From positions 124,001 to 188,000 of the forward strand of contig CACWHC010000001.1 of the NCBI GenBank assembly GCA_902760645.1: 64,000 nt of DNA, written 5' to 3'. Shown piece by piece: positions 18,196 to 28,014 of this stretch. Numbering within the stretch: position 1 is the first letter of the stretch; the number at the start of each line of letters is the position of its first letter. The position numbers and the translations under genes are program-made. The DNA comes from an uncultured bacterium. Lineage in GTDB: Bacteria; Cyanobacteriota; Vampirovibrionia; Gastranaerophilales; Gastranaerophilaceae. The notes under the pieces are model-generated. The model saw only the letters and a list, made by a program, of their open reading frames with translations. It did no database searches and was not told where the DNA came from.

Positions 18196-19584
18196 ATGGC
18201 TATTCATTTTAATCAATTTAACCCTATGCAAAAGACACAGAATGCTCAAAATACGCAGTCTGTAAACAACAATAATACCAATGTTACTGCAAATCAGAAT
18301 AACATTAATTCTGCGCAGGACAGTACCGAAACCAAAGCAAACCAAAATGCGATGTGGGATAGCATGGAAAGCAACCCTCAAAACCAAGGCATAAATCCAC
18401 AAACTGAAGGGGCAACGGCTACAGATAAAACTGATAAAAACGACAAATCAGAAGCAGAAGCCAAAAAAGATATTAAAGATGCCAAAAAAAGCGAACAAAC
18501 CGCTAAAGAAGATATTGCCAAAGAAGAAGCTTCGCAAGGTGAAGCTGAAAAATTGACTTCAGATTCAAAAGATATTAATTCACAGGCAAAAGATATTGCA
18601 AGTGATTCTCAAAAACTACAAAAAGACATGCAGAAAGACACAAAACAACTCAACAATGAAACAAAAAAATCAGAAAAGAGCATAACAAAAAATGAGAAAA
18701 CAAATGCTAAAGAAGCAGCAAACATAGCGAAAACAGAAAAAGAAATTAATGCAGATACAGCCGAACTTGAAGCATTGACAAACGGCGATAAAACCGGTGT
18801 CGGCGAAAAAAGTGCTAACTCACTATCATTAGCAGGCGATGAATCTACTGAAGAAACTGACGGAGCAAGCAAAACATCCAAAGATAACAAAGCCCAAAGT
18901 TCAAGTGAGGATGATTCAAAAATAGAAGAATTAACCTCAAAAATAAGTTCTAACGAATCAAAAGTAAAATCCCAGTCAAATAAAATTAAAGTAAATGTTG
19001 CAAACAATCAGAAAGAAATAAAAACTGCAAGTAAAAAAGCCATTTTTATACAAAATAATCTAAAAAAAGAGCAAACAGCACTGAAAGCAGATAAAGCCGA
19101 GTCGGCTTCAATTACTAAAACCGGACAAAATATAGAAAAAACTGGGCAGACAGTGGAACAAGCAGGACAAGTAACTCACGCAACAGGTGATGGTATGCAA
19201 GCAACCGGTACGGCAATGATGGGTTGTATCTACACAGCTGCAGCAGGAGAAGCACTGAATACTGCAGGACAGGGAGTTACAAAAGTCGGTGAAACCGGCG
19301 AAAAAATCGGTAAAGTTACTCAAACTGCCGGGAAAGCTACACAAGCTTTTGGCCAATTAGCAGGTGAAAAAACTGATGCAGCATTATCTGTTAATACGTC
19401 ATCTTTAAAAAGTGCTACAGGTAATGTAACAACAACAAAAAGGCTTGCCACATCAATAAGAACGACAGGTAAAAAAGTTACAAAACAAAGTACACAGGCA
19501 CAAAAAAGCATCCAAAAAATGAAAACTCAAGCCGAAGCAATGAAAGAAAAATATCAGGCAAACAAGCAACAAGCTCTGAGTTAG
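18196..19584 (+). CDS. Low-complexity helical protein with glycine heptad repeats
   Basis: 462 residues with no recognised family. Residues 1-60 are Asn/Gln/Thr-rich and look disordered; about 70-300 are Lys/Glu/Ser-rich and strongly helix- or coiled-coil-forming. From roughly residue 312 to 395 a glycine recurs every seventh residue, each preceded mostly by Thr or Ala (TGQNIEK, TGQTVEQ, AGQVTHA and so on), about eleven units with a single one-residue slip around a hydrophobic MMGCIYTAAA stretch. This looks like a glycine-faced amphipathic helix that could insert into or pack on membranes. No signal peptide is seen. AAGAGAGA precedes the start. It has a terminator and forms its own transcript. 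Confidence 0.7.
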   Translation: MAIHFNQFNPMQKTQNAQNTQSVNNNNTNVTANQNNINSAQDSTETKANQNAMWDSMESNPQNQGINPQTEGATATDKTDKNDKSEAEAKKDIKDAKKSEQTAKEDIAKEEASQGEAEKLTSDSKDINSQAKDIASDSQKLQKDMQKDTKQLNNETKKSEKSITKNEKTNAKEAANIAKTEKEINADTAELEALTNGDKTGVGEKSANSLSLAGDESTEETDGASKTSKDNKAQSSSEDDSKIEELTSKISSNESKVKSQSNKIKVNVANNQKEIKTASKKAIFIQNNLKKEQTALKADKAESASITKTGQNIEKTGQTVEQAGQVTHATGDGMQATGTAMMGCIYTAAAGEALNTAGQGVTKVGETGEKIGKVTQTAGKATQAFGQLAGEKTDAALSVNTSSLKSATGNVTTTKRLATSIRTTGKKVTKQSTQAQKSIQKMKTQAEAMKEKYQANKQQALS

Positions 19585-19609
19585 AAATTAATATGGAATA
19601 AGAAATCAT

Positions 19610-19642
19610 AAAACCTCGCAAAACAAATTGCGAGGTTTTAGA
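19610..19642. terminator. Terminator between the glycine-heptad and LysM genes
   Basis: AAAACCTCGCAA and TTGCGAGGTTTT form a perfect 12-base stem (19610-19639) with A and T runs on the flanks; usable by both convergent genes. Confidence 0.88.
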
Positions 19643-19660
19643 TTTTATAATATTCAAAAA

Positions 19661-20353
19661 TTATTCGGCAGAATTAGAAGCTGCGGCACTATCAACAGGA
19701 ATAAGCAATTTTTGACCTATAGAAAGTTTATTTGCATCTTTCATATTATTGAGATTCATAATAGCTTCTACTTTTTCTCCTGAATAAGAGCCATAGAACT
19801 GTCTAACAATTTTTTCCATTGTATCACCGTTTTGGACTTCATATTCTTTATTAGTCTGAACGGCAGCTGCCTGAGTATTTTCGTTATTGTTTGATTTAGC
19901 ACCAAATAATCCAAACTTTTTAGCCGGAGCTTCAGTTTCGGTTTCATTAACTGTTTCCTGAACCGCAGATTCCTGCTGAACAGCCTCTGCTACAGGAGTT
20001 TCTACCGTAGTAGCTTCGGTATTGGCAGATTTAATATGAAAATTACCTGAACTCATACCGATAAAGGCAGATACAATCAGAGTAACAAGTACTCCGGTAA
20101 TAAATCCTATACCCAGATATATAATCGGAGAACGTTCTCCTCTCGGTAACTTAAAATCTTTCCATAACATATCCAGTTCTTTATCTTTATTTTGTCTGAC
20201 GTATACTTCAGGCGAATCATCAGAAACCGGTTCGTTATTTACGCCGGAATCAGCAACATCAGCGGTTTCAAAATTGTTATATTTCGATAGTGCTTCCAAC
20301 ACGGCCATCTTCTCCTTTGATAAATTTGATCTTCTAATAGTTGAACTTTTCAT
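19661..20353 (-). CDS. LysM-domain membrane protein
   Basis: About 75 cytoplasmic residues, one membrane helix (IIYLGIGFITGVLVTLIVSA), an acidic Glu/Thr/Ala-rich linker, then a C-terminal LysM domain (YEVQNGDTMEKIVRQFYG … LSIGQKLLIPV). LysM binds N-acetylglucosamine in peptidoglycan, so the protein probably tethers the inner membrane to the cell wall from the periplasmic side. I chose ATG 20353 because GGGG lies ten bases upstream; an ATG three codons earlier would put the ribosome-binding site too close. It is divergent from fusA. Confidence 0.85.
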   Translation of the reverse strand: MKSSTIRRSNLSKEKMAVLEALSKYNNFETADVADSGVNNEPVSDDSPEVYVRQNKDKELDMLWKDFKLPRGERSPIIYLGIGFITGVLVTLIVSAFIGMSSGNFHIKSANTEATTVETPVAEAVQQESAVQETVNETETEAPAKKFGLFGAKSNNNENTQAAAVQTNKEYEVQNGDTMEKIVRQFYGSYSGEKVEAIMNLNNMKDANKLSIGQKLLIPVDSAAASNSAE

Positions 20354-20445
20354 TGTGTACATACCCCAATTGCTATCACATTACTTGAATACTAGCATAA
20401 CACAATACTCCTTGCAAGTGTATGTTAAGTAAATTTACACCATTG

Positions 20446-20473
20446 TTGAAAAAATCCATGTTCGTGAGATAAT
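20446..20473 (+). promoter_or_regulatory. Candidate fusA promoter
   Basis: TTGAAA at 20446-20451 and GATAAT at 20468-20473, spaced by 16 bases, about 65 bases before the fusA start. Confidence 0.5.
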
Positions 20474-20537
20474 TTTATTATAGGCTAATTTTAATTATAA
20501 ATAGCGAGAGTACACAATATAAAAAAGGAAAAGAAAA

Positions 20538-22628
20538 ATGGCAAGAAAGACTCCATTAGAGAAAATCAGAAATATTGGTATTGCTGCTCACATTGATGCC
20601 GGCAAAACCACTACTACTGAACGTATCCTGTTTTACACAGGGAAAACTCATAAACTCGGTGAAGTTCACGATGGTGCAGCGGTAACTGACTTTATGGAAC
20701 AGGAAAGAGAAAGAGGTATCACTATTCAATCAGCAGCAGTAACCGCTGAATGGAAAGGGCACCAAATCAATATTATTGACACCCCGGGCCACGTTGACTT
20801 CACAATCGAAGTAGAACGTTCACTTCGTGTATTGGACGGTGTTGTAGCTGTGTTTTGTGCAGTAGGCGGGGTTCAATCACAATCCGAAACTGTTTGGCGT
20901 CAGGCTAACAGATACGAAGTACCACGTATGGTATTCGTTAACAAAATGGACAGAACAGGTGCAGATTTCTTCCGTGTTGTAGAACAAATCAAAACAAGAT
21001 TAGGCGGAAATGCTGTTCCTATTCAGTTACCTATCGGTGCAGAAGATAAATTTGTCGGTCTTGTTGATTTGATGACAATGAAGGCTGAAATTTATACTAA
21101 CGATTTAGGTACGGATATTAAAGAAGAAGAAATTCCGGCAGAACTTGCTGATAAAGCTAAACAAATGAGAGATGAAATGGTTGAAGCTATCGCAGGTGAA
21201 GACGATGAGTTGATGGAAAAATATTTTGAAGACCCTGATTCAATCACCGTTGAAGAATTAAAAGCAGGTTTAAGACGTGCCGTATGTAACAATAAAATCG
21301 TTCCTGTTACTTGCGGTACAGCATTCAAGAACAAAGGTGTTCAGTTATTATTGAACAATGTTGTTGACTATATGCCGTCACCTGTTGATGTAAAAGCTAT
21401 CGAAGGTGAATTGGAAGACGGTACTAAAGTTGAAAGACATTCATCTGATGAAGAACCGTTCTCAGCTTTGGCATTCAAAGTTATGACTGACCCGTTTGTA
21501 GGTCGTTTAACATTCTTGCGTATATATTCAGGTAAAATTACTTCAGGTTCTTACGTTCTTAACGCTACTAACGGTAAGAAAGAACGTATTGCACGTTTGG
21601 TTCGTATGTATGCTGACCAGCGTTTGGAAGAAAATGAAGTATATGCAGGTGATATTTGTGCAGCAGTTGGTTTGAAAGAAACTACTACAGGTGATACATT
21701 ATGTGATGAAAAAGCACCTATCATCCTTGAAAAGATGACTTTCCCTGAACCGGTTATTTCTGTTGCTATTGAACCTAAGACAAAAGCTGACCAGGATAAG
21801 ATGGGTATAGCTCTTCAAAAATTAGCAGAAGAAGATCCGTCTTTCCGTGTAAAATCTGATACTGAAACAGGTCAGACAATTATTTCAGGTATGGGTGAAC
21901 TTCACCTTGATATCATCGTTGACCGTATGTTAAGAGAATTCAAAGTTGAAGCTAACATCGGTAAACCGCAGGTTGCATACCGTGAAACTATCAGAGGTAA
22001 TGCTGATCAGGATTCTAAATTCATCCGTCAGTCAGGTGGTAAAGGTCAATACGGACATTGTAAAGTCAGAATTTCACCGGCTGAAGAAAATGCAGGATTT
22101 GTATTTGAAAACAAAATCGTTGGTGGTGCTATTCCGAAAGAATACATCGAACCTGCAAGAAAAGGTATGGAAGAAGCTCTTGAAGGCGGTATCTTAGCAG
22201 GATTCCCAATGATAGACGTTAAAGTTGAACTTTACGATGGTTCTTACCACGAAGTCGACTCTTCTGAAATGGCATTTAAGATTGCCGGTTCTATGGCTAT
22301 CAAGGAAGGTTGTAAGAAAGCTTCACCTTGTATCTTAGAACCTATGATGAAGGTTGAAATCGAAATTCCTGATGAATTTACAGGTACTATTATCGGTGAT
22401 ATTTCAAGACGTCGTGGACGTGTTGAAGGTCAGGAACCACAAGGTAACACAGGTAACGTAATCGTAAGAGCAATTGTTCCTTTGGCTAACATGTTTGGTT
22501 ACGCAACTGACTTGCGTTCAAATACACAAGGTCGCGGAACATTCTCTATGGAATTTCAAAAATACGAACAAGTTCCGGCTAACGTTGAAAAAGAAATCAT
22601 CGAGAAAGCGGGAGCGAGCAAAGCATAA
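20538..22628 (+). CDS. fusA: Translation elongation factor G
   Basis: GTPase that moves tRNA and mRNA through the ribosome. All five domains are present: G1 [13 protein letters not shown] near residue 18, G2/switch ERERGITI, G3 DTPGHVDF, G4 NKMDRTGAD, then domain IV and V to the C-terminus. AAAGGAAAAG precedes the start. The last eight residues, EKAGASKA, replace the usual short basic end; their codons (22608-22624) are a copy of a GC-rich repeat found again at 22711-22728, so the tail appears to come from repeat insertion. It stands alone rather than in a str operon with rpsL, rpsG and tuf. Confidence 0.97.
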   Translation: MARKTPLEKIRNIGIAAHIDAGKTTTTERILFYTGKTHKLGEVHDGAAVTDFMEQERERGITIQSAAVTAEWKGHQINIIDTPGHVDFTIEVERSLRVLDGVVAVFCAVGGVQSQSETVWRQANRYEVPRMVFVNKMDRTGADFFRVVEQIKTRLGGNAVPIQLPIGAEDKFVGLVDLMTMKAEIYTNDLGTDIKEEEIPAELADKAKQMRDEMVEAIAGEDDELMEKYFEDPDSITVEELKAGLRRAVCNNKIVPVTCGTAFKNKGVQLLLNNVVDYMPSPVDVKAIEGELEDGTKVERHSSDEEPFSALAFKVMTDPFVGRLTFLRIYSGKITSGSYVLNATNGKKERIARLVRMYADQRLEENEVYAGDICAAVGLKETTTGDTLCDEKAPIILEKMTFPEPVISVAIEPKTKADQDKMGIALQKLAEEDPSFRVKSDTETGQTIISGMGELHLDIIVDRMLREFKVEANIGKPQVAYRETIRGNADQDSKFIRQSGGKGQYGHCKVRISPAEENAGFVFENKIVGGAIPKEYIEPARKGMEEALEGGILAGFPMIDVKVELYDGSYHEVDSSEMAFKIAGSMAIKEGCKKASPCILEPMMKVEIEIPDEFTGTIIGDISRRRGRVEGQEPQGNTGNVIVRAIVPLANMFGYATDLRSNTQGRGTFSMEFQKYEQVPANVEKEIIEKAGASKA

Positions 22629-22801
22629 AATTATTTTGCGAAAAGAAAGAGGCGAAAGCCTCTTTTTTTTTGAGCAAAATATGTATGCGTCTAACGCGAG
22701 CGACCAAGACAGCGGGAGCGAGCAAAGGCTAAAGCAAACGGGTTGACCTGCGGTCAGCAGGGCAAGCAGGTTTGCGTAGCCGTTTAACGCGAGCGACCAA
22801 G
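22608..22801. repeat. GC-rich repeat element after fusA
   Basis: A 17-base unit GCGGGAGCGAGCAAAGC at 22608-22624 (inside fusA) recurs with one change at 22712-22728. A second unit, TAACGCGAGCGACCAAG, occurs twice in direct orientation at 22692-22708 and 22785-22801. Between those two copies lies a long imperfect hairpin (22733-22776) with outer arms GCAAAC/GTTTGC and inner arms TTGACCTGC/GCAGGGCAA. The block is far richer in G and C than its surroundings. It resembles REP/BIME-type or MITE-like intergenic elements, but its family is unknown to me. It is not a CRISPR. Confidence 0.65.
22646..22672 (+). terminator. fusA terminator
   Basis: AAAGAGGC, GAAA tetraloop, GCCTCTTT, then a long T run. 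Confidence 0.9.
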
Positions 22802-22828
22802 TAATTTAATTACCAAACTTTAATAAAA

Positions 22829-22861
22829 AAATGGGGCATCAAATATTTGATGTCCCATTTT
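22829..22861. terminator. Terminator downstream of the large hypothetical gene
   Basis: AAATGGG, a CATCAAAT/ATTTGATG core and CCCATTTTT form a long near-perfect hairpin, with A run left and T run right; it suits the minus-strand gene at 22940. The rest of the 22862-22939 gap shows nothing I can name. Confidence 0.8.
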
Positions 22862-22939
22862 TGCTATATCACAATCATTTTAAAATTTAAATTTGCTTAA
22901 TATAAATTAACAAACAGAAAAAATTAAATACTTATAATA

Positions 22940-25444
22940 TTATGCTTTAATCATTTGTTCCATTTTGCTTCTGTTTTCAAATGAAACATTGTTCTCTTTA
23001 TCGGATGAGCCAACAGTCTTTGAATTTGCCGTATTATTTACATCATAAGACTTAATTGAACGTTTACCAGTTAATCTTTGCATAAAGTTATAATAACCTT
23101 TTAAGAAACCTTTTGCATTATCCTGTTTTCTTTCCATTTCAAGAAGTTCATCTCTTGAATGAGCACCGACTGCAACACCTACGGATTTTCTTGTTAACCA
23201 TTCACCTAATGTTGTATTAGCTAAAGTAATCCAGGTCATACCAAACAGTGATTTGTTGTACTGACTTCTGAATGTGCTGTTGAACAGGTCAATCAACAAG
23301 GTCTGATAGAACAATCTTGAACCTTCCTGAACAAATCTTTCTTTGAACTTAGTTTGAGCACCTTCAACATCGTTACCGTTTGATTTCAGCATAACCATAT
23401 TATAGTTATCTGTCATTAAGAACCATAATGTTGCTGCTGTTGCTGCTGTTTTTGCAAGATTTGATAACTCGGCATTAGATACATTTGAAACAGTATCAAG
23501 ATTAAATGACTTCAATAAATTATCACATACATAATCGTGGAATTTTTTAGGATCAAAGTTTTCCTGTAATGCACGTTTACCGATGTTGTCGATACTCTTT
23601 GCAAGAGCTTCAACGTCACCCACACGGCACAAGAATTGTTTTTCAATATCTGACAACTCAGAAGGTGATTTCTTCTTTAATTGAGATACAAAACTTTCAA
23701 TATTATTTGCAAAATCACGGTTTAATTTAAGTTCTTTTTGCATATTTTCAGCAATCGTCTGAATTGTATGTTTATCACTCAGCGGAACTTTCACAAAATC
23801 AGCTTTCTTGCTGAATGCTTTAACACCCTTATCTACAAGTCTGTATGGTAAAGTTACCGTACTCCAGGCAAATTTAAACGGTGCAATAACAAAGTTAACA
23901 AAAGGTTTAATCTTCTTATCACGAGAACCTAAGCTGATTGAACCATCTGCATTCTTAGCATAATTTGCGACTCTTAAATAATCCTCAGCCAAATCTGACG
24001 GTTTCATATTTTTATTTTTTGAAAACAGATTTTTTACGAAACTGGAAGATTTTGTTAACAAATATTTTGTATAATTTTGCTTTTTCAATGCAGCATCTGC
24101 GGCTTCCTCAGATTTTCTTGCCGAAAATCCCGTTTCTTCCAATACCTTAATTATTTCATTAAACGTTTTCTCATCTACTCTGTAATCAGGAGTAGTAGTC
24201 AATTTATTATATAATTTTTTGAACGGCTTGAACATATCATTTATTGCACCGTCAATAGCTTTCGATTTTCTTAAACCTTTTAATCCAAATCCTGCAGCAA
24301 TTACACCTAAAGAGGCTTTTGCCAAAGTATCTATAGACAACAACGGTTTTTGCTGAGATTTACCCATTGTAGTTTTGTTGCTTGATGAAGCTTTGAACGA
24401 AGTATCAGGTTTAATATCTTTTTCCGGTGCATTATTTCTTCTGTTTTCTTCTCTTGCTTCTTCAGGGGTCAGACGTTTAATATGCTTACCGTTAGATAAA
24501 CGGGAGAAGGATTCCGTAAATAATGCCGTCAAACCTGTAGTCAGCATGATTCCTGCATTAGAGTTATTCATAATCTTTTGCAAAGCACCGAATGTAATCA
24601 GGGTAATATAAGCATTTATAAATATACGGCTCATTTCCTGACGGAATCTTACATTCTTTTCATGTTCAGCTTTGTCTTTATCGTCATCCATCATTCTTGA
24701 AAGGTTGTAAGCATCATTTGCGAGGAATAATGCCGGCGGCATGCCTGAAACAATTCTGTTAAGAGAACGTTCATGCTTGGTATCGTAATTACCTGTTTTA
24801 GGGTCAAACATTTTCATTTTTCTCTGAAACATTGCCGAACGGATTTCTTCTTCAGATTTGCCGTCTTTAATAAGTTTTGCTCTTGTTTCTGCAATACCAC
24901 GCAACGCACTGACCTGAGCTTCAATTTTTGATTCTGCTCTGGTTGATTTCATAAATCTTGAATTATATACACCCTCTGCCCAATTTTTAAACGGCTTAAT
25001 TTTACCGATTAAAGCAACTGTACCGTTCATAATATCAGTCGGAAGATTTCTTAAAACAAGTCCATCTCTTATTAAATGAGGGATGGACTTCTTACGGAAA
25101 ATAATTTCGCCTGTTTTTTCGTCTGTCTGAAACATTTTCTTTGCGATGTCCAACTCAGAAGATGCGACATGATTGTACAAATCTTCGCTCATGTGACCGA
25201 GATGTCTTTTTGAAAAATCCAATAATTCAGATTTGAAATATCTGTTACCATTGTTTGCAGCAGTATATAAAAAAGAACCTTTAAATGATAAATCAGATGA
25301 ATTATTATTTAAAGGCTCTTTCTTTAACGAATTATTATTTTGAATTGGGGATACCGAATCCATGAGAGAAAGTTTTTTAGGGGATATTTCACCCTCTGAC
25401 TTCACCTTAGGGGTTATTCTAAATTCGGTTTTCCCTATCAACAT
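22940..25444 (-). CDS. Large lineage-specific membrane-associated protein
   Basis: 834 residues, no recognised family. The first ~60 residues are low-complexity and end in DLSFKGSFLY; then a mostly helical basic protein with hydrophobic segments around FINAYITLITFGAL (near 285), MLTTGLTALF (near 305), a possible helix after LLSIDTLAKASLGVIAAGFG (near 375), and a C-terminal segment with LAKTAATAATLWFLM (near 700). There is no signal peptide. GGAAGGAAA precedes the start. The SFKG motif resembles SFNG in the small gene at 12192-12593, suggesting a common lineage-specific N-terminal motif. Function unknown. Confidence 0.72.
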   Translation of the reverse strand: MLIGKTEFRITPKVKSEGEISPKKLSLMDSVSPIQNNNSLKKEPLNNNSSDLSFKGSFLYTAANNGNRYFKSELLDFSKRHLGHMSEDLYNHVASSELDIAKKMFQTDEKTGEIIFRKKSIPHLIRDGLVLRNLPTDIMNGTVALIGKIKPFKNWAEGVYNSRFMKSTRAESKIEAQVSALRGIAETRAKLIKDGKSEEEIRSAMFQRKMKMFDPKTGNYDTKHERSLNRIVSGMPPALFLANDAYNLSRMMDDDKDKAEHEKNVRFRQEMSRIFINAYITLITFGALQKIMNNSNAGIMLTTGLTALFTESFSRLSNGKHIKRLTPEEAREENRRNNAPEKDIKPDTSFKASSSNKTTMGKSQQKPLLSIDTLAKASLGVIAAGFGLKGLRKSKAIDGAINDMFKPFKKLYNKLTTTPDYRVDEKTFNEIIKVLEETGFSARKSEEAADAALKKQNYTKYLLTKSSSFVKNLFSKNKNMKPSDLAEDYLRVANYAKNADGSISLGSRDKKIKPFVNFVIAPFKFAWSTVTLPYRLVDKGVKAFSKKADFVKVPLSDKHTIQTIAENMQKELKLNRDFANNIESFVSQLKKKSPSELSDIEKQFLCRVGDVEALAKSIDNIGKRALQENFDPKKFHDYVCDNLLKSFNLDTVSNVSNAELSNLAKTAATAATLWFLMTDNYNMVMLKSNGNDVEGAQTKFKERFVQEGSRLFYQTLLIDLFNSTFRSQYNKSLFGMTWITLANTTLGEWLTRKSVGVAVGAHSRDELLEMERKQDNAKGFLKGYYNFMQRLTGKRSIKSYDVNNTANSKTVGSSDKENNVSFENRSKMEQMIKA

Positions 25445-25583
25445 TTTCTATTTCCTTCCCAGTTCCTTTTGCTATTTTTAACCGAATATAAAATTTTGGC
25501 AAGAGGAGTATATACAAAAATTTACACATGTTTACAAATCTGCTAAAAGAGTAGTATTAGTGCATAATTATATTTTAATTTTA

Positions 25584-26738
25584 TTATAACCCTGTTTTTT
25601 CATTTAACTTAAAGTAATCAACAAACAAGAAAATTGAAGTTAATTCATTGAAAAAGTTTTCCATTTGTCTTGGATCATCAAGTCTTTTATACAAATTACC
25701 GATTTCAAATAGATTTTTGTTCGTTGAAATTGCAAACATAAGGGTATTACCATAGAAAGAACATTTTGCTTTTTGTGTTCCGAATGTAGTCTGAAGATTT
25801 TGAAATCTCTCCATAAATGCTGTAGTTATAAGATATCTGCCCTGAATCTGGTCGTTTGAATAGGCTCTGTATTTTTTGTTAAACTCAGGGTCTTCAAGTT
25901 TCATTTCGGTAAGAACCATTTTATTTTTATTTTTCCCGAATTTACCGATTACAAAAGCAATAGTAAATACAACTGCCAACAAAACCAAATAAAATATAAA
26001 AAGTCCCGTATCAAATTTCCCGTGTTTAAACAAATCCGGCAATATTTGCAATGAACTTAAACCAAAACCTGCAAGACCGGCAAAAATACCTGCATTATTT
26101 ACACCAGTGTGAACATCTTTTTTGGATGCAATTACGGTAACACCATTTGCATCTTTGTTTGATTTAAATTTAATAACAACACCTTTAAATATTTGAATAA
26201 CCGTTCTATTTTTCCCGCTGCCCGATTCATAATACATATCCGTTTCACAAATTTCAAAATTTACATTATTGTATGAGCCGGAAAATGCATCATAAGAAGC
26301 TCTGCGGTTATAATGCTGAAATAAATAACTCTTATTCATCTCGGTATCGGAAATCAAAGCCGTTTTATTATGCCATGTCACATTCCCGAATAAACCAAGA
26401 ATTTTACCCATACATGTCGTTTTTAATTCATCAATAAATTTATTATTAAAATGAAACGGAAGCCAAATTAAGCAGATTAATGCTCCGGCACCGATAACCA
26501 CCTCCGCTATTGCCAAAAAAGCAAAAGATTGTTCAAAAATCTTGCCGGTAAACATACCTATACCCGTTGATACAACTATAGTCAGAAGAATTGCACAGAT
26601 TAAACATAATGTTACAAGCATATCCTTACGTTTTTTCTCAAACTGACTGAGAATTGGGTATATCGTTGAATGATATAACGTATAAAAATTACGTCTGTAT
26701 TTTGCCATTGTATCGTTTACTGACATCGGTTTGTTCAT
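25584..26738 (-). CDS. DUF3137 family membrane protein (copy 1)
   Basis: 384 residues. The N-terminal part starts with a helix ending in ILSQFEKKRKDML, then a pair of membrane helices near residues 45-65 and 75-105. The soluble domain has the family pattern: YDAFSGSYNNVNFEICE, FKGVVIKF, KLEDPEFNKKY and the strongly conserved YSNDQIQGRYLITTAFMERF near residue 300. Two further membrane helices interrupt the domain near residues 230-275. Function of the family is unknown. It lies 11 bases downstream of a paralogue with which it shares near-identical DNA stretches, and a third copy is at 53397. Confidence 0.85.
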   Translation of the reverse strand: MNKPMSVNDTMAKYRRNFYTLYHSTIYPILSQFEKKRKDMLVTLCLICAILLTIVVSTGIGMFTGKIFEQSFAFLAIAEVVIGAGALICLIWLPFHFNNKFIDELKTTCMGKILGLFGNVTWHNKTALISDTEMNKSYLFQHYNRRASYDAFSGSYNNVNFEICETDMYYESGSGKNRTVIQIFKGVVIKFKSNKDANGVTVIASKKDVHTGVNNAGIFAGLAGFGLSSLQILPDLFKHGKFDTGLFIFYLVLLAVVFTIAFVIGKFGKNKNKMVLTEMKLEDPEFNKKYRAYSNDQIQGRYLITTAFMERFQNLQTTFGTQKAKCSFYGNTLMFAISTNKNLFEIGNLYKRLDDPRQMENFFNELTSIFLFVDYFKLNEKTGL

Positions 26739-26749
26739 AATTTTATCCT

Positions 26750-27901
26750 TTATAATTTTGTATCTTCATCTAATTTAAAATAATCTATCATCAAATATAT
26801 TGATATTAATTCGTCAAAAAATTTATTGAGCTGCTTAGGATTTTTCAGACTCCTGAAAAGTCCGCCGATTTCAAACAAATTTTTCCAAGTTGATATCGCA
26901 AACATTAAACAATTATTATTAAAAGAACATTTTATTTTATTTGTTCCAAATGCTGTCTGAAGATTTTGAAATCTTTCCATAAATGCTGTAGTTATAAGAT
27001 ATCTGCTCTCAATCTGATCGGTTGAATAAGCGACATATTTTTTAGAAAAATTCACATCCTCAAGTTTTATTTCTTTTGCATCGGAGGTAAAAACATCTTT
27101 ACTGAAACGACAATACAGTTTGTCTATTATAAATATAATAACTGCCGGCACAAGCCAGGCAGAAGCCAAACCAAACATCTCTGGCTGAGTTTTTAAAGAT
27201 AATAAAAAACAAAGAACAAAATATACACAAGGTATGTAAGCTATACGAAATTTACGTTTTGTCATAAAATCTCTCTTTGATGAAATAATTGTTTTCCCTT
27301 TAAATTCTTTGTTTATATCAAATTTTATGACAACACCCTTAAATGTACTTATTATTATTGTTCTCCCACCGCCCCCATACTCTGTAAATAAGTGAATTTC
27401 ACTGACTTCAAAATCCGTATCCTTATACTTTCCTTTAAAAGAATCGTAAGTATTCCTCTGAGAAAATACCGGGAACAATTCACTATCTTTTAAGTAATAA
27501 TCCGAAACACATTTTCTGCCATCATACCATTTTATATCACCAAAAACTTTCAATATTTTTTTCATGCATTCTTTTTTTAGAGAGAGTGCAAATTCGTTTT
27601 TAATTATAATTGGGGCAAATACAAAAGCAAATGCCGCAGCAATACCAATAATAAATTCTATACCTGTTATAATATTCCAAAATTGTGAAATCATAGACCG
27701 CTCAGGAGCTCTGCCTGATGAAAAATCACTGTATATGAGATATAATACTATAACAGCAGCCAGACAAATTAGTATCATAGTACGCAAATCCTTTTTGCGT
27801 TCCTGCTCAAAATCCTTCAATATCGGCAATATCGATTCTCTGCATATATTATTGAATTCTTGTTTATACTCTTGTATTTGAGAATTAATTTTTGCAACCA
27901 T
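26750..27901 (-). CDS. DUF3137 family membrane protein (copy 2)
   Basis: 383 residues with the same plan as its downstream neighbour: an N-terminal helix with KDFEQERKKDLR, membrane helices near 45-60 and 80-105, then YDSFKGKYKDTDFEVSE, FKGVVIKF, two more membrane helices, and YSTDQIESRYLITTAFMERF near residue 300. It starts with no ribosome-binding site, seven bases after a TAAAAT box, so its mRNA may be leaderless. It is the first gene of a two-gene unit. The duplication with copy 1 appears recent in the C-terminal third. Function unknown. Confidence 0.85.
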   Translation of the reverse strand: MVAKINSQIQEYKQEFNNICRESILPILKDFEQERKKDLRTMILICLAAVIVLYLIYSDFSSGRAPERSMISQFWNIITGIEFIIGIAAAFAFVFAPIIIKNEFALSLKKECMKKILKVFGDIKWYDGRKCVSDYYLKDSELFPVFSQRNTYDSFKGKYKDTDFEVSEIHLFTEYGGGGRTIIISTFKGVVIKFDINKEFKGKTIISSKRDFMTKRKFRIAYIPCVYFVLCFLLSLKTQPEMFGLASAWLVPAVIIFIIDKLYCRFSKDVFTSDAKEIKLEDVNFSKKYVAYSTDQIESRYLITTAFMERFQNLQTAFGTNKIKCSFNNNCLMFAISTWKNLFEIGGLFRSLKNPKQLNKFFDELISIYLMIDYFKLDEDTKL

Positions 27902-27960
27902 AATGATTATTTTATCATATTTTTATGGTGTTTTAATAATACAAATAAATGAAATAAAAA

Positions 27961-27992
27961 AGCGGTTTGTATAAGTCCTACAAACCGCTTTT
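27961..27992 (-). terminator. Terminator of the rpoB-rpoC1-rpoC2 transcript
   Basis: AGCGGTTTGTA and TACAAACCGCT form a perfect 11-base stem (27961-27989) followed on the minus strand by a T run. Confidence 0.88.
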
Positions 27993-28014
27993 AGATTTAT
28001 GCGAATAATTAGAA

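Noticed and set aside
22608-22801. GC-rich repeats after fusA as a CRISPR array
   Set aside because: Only two copies of each unit, irregular spacing, and one copy lies inside a protein-coding gene.
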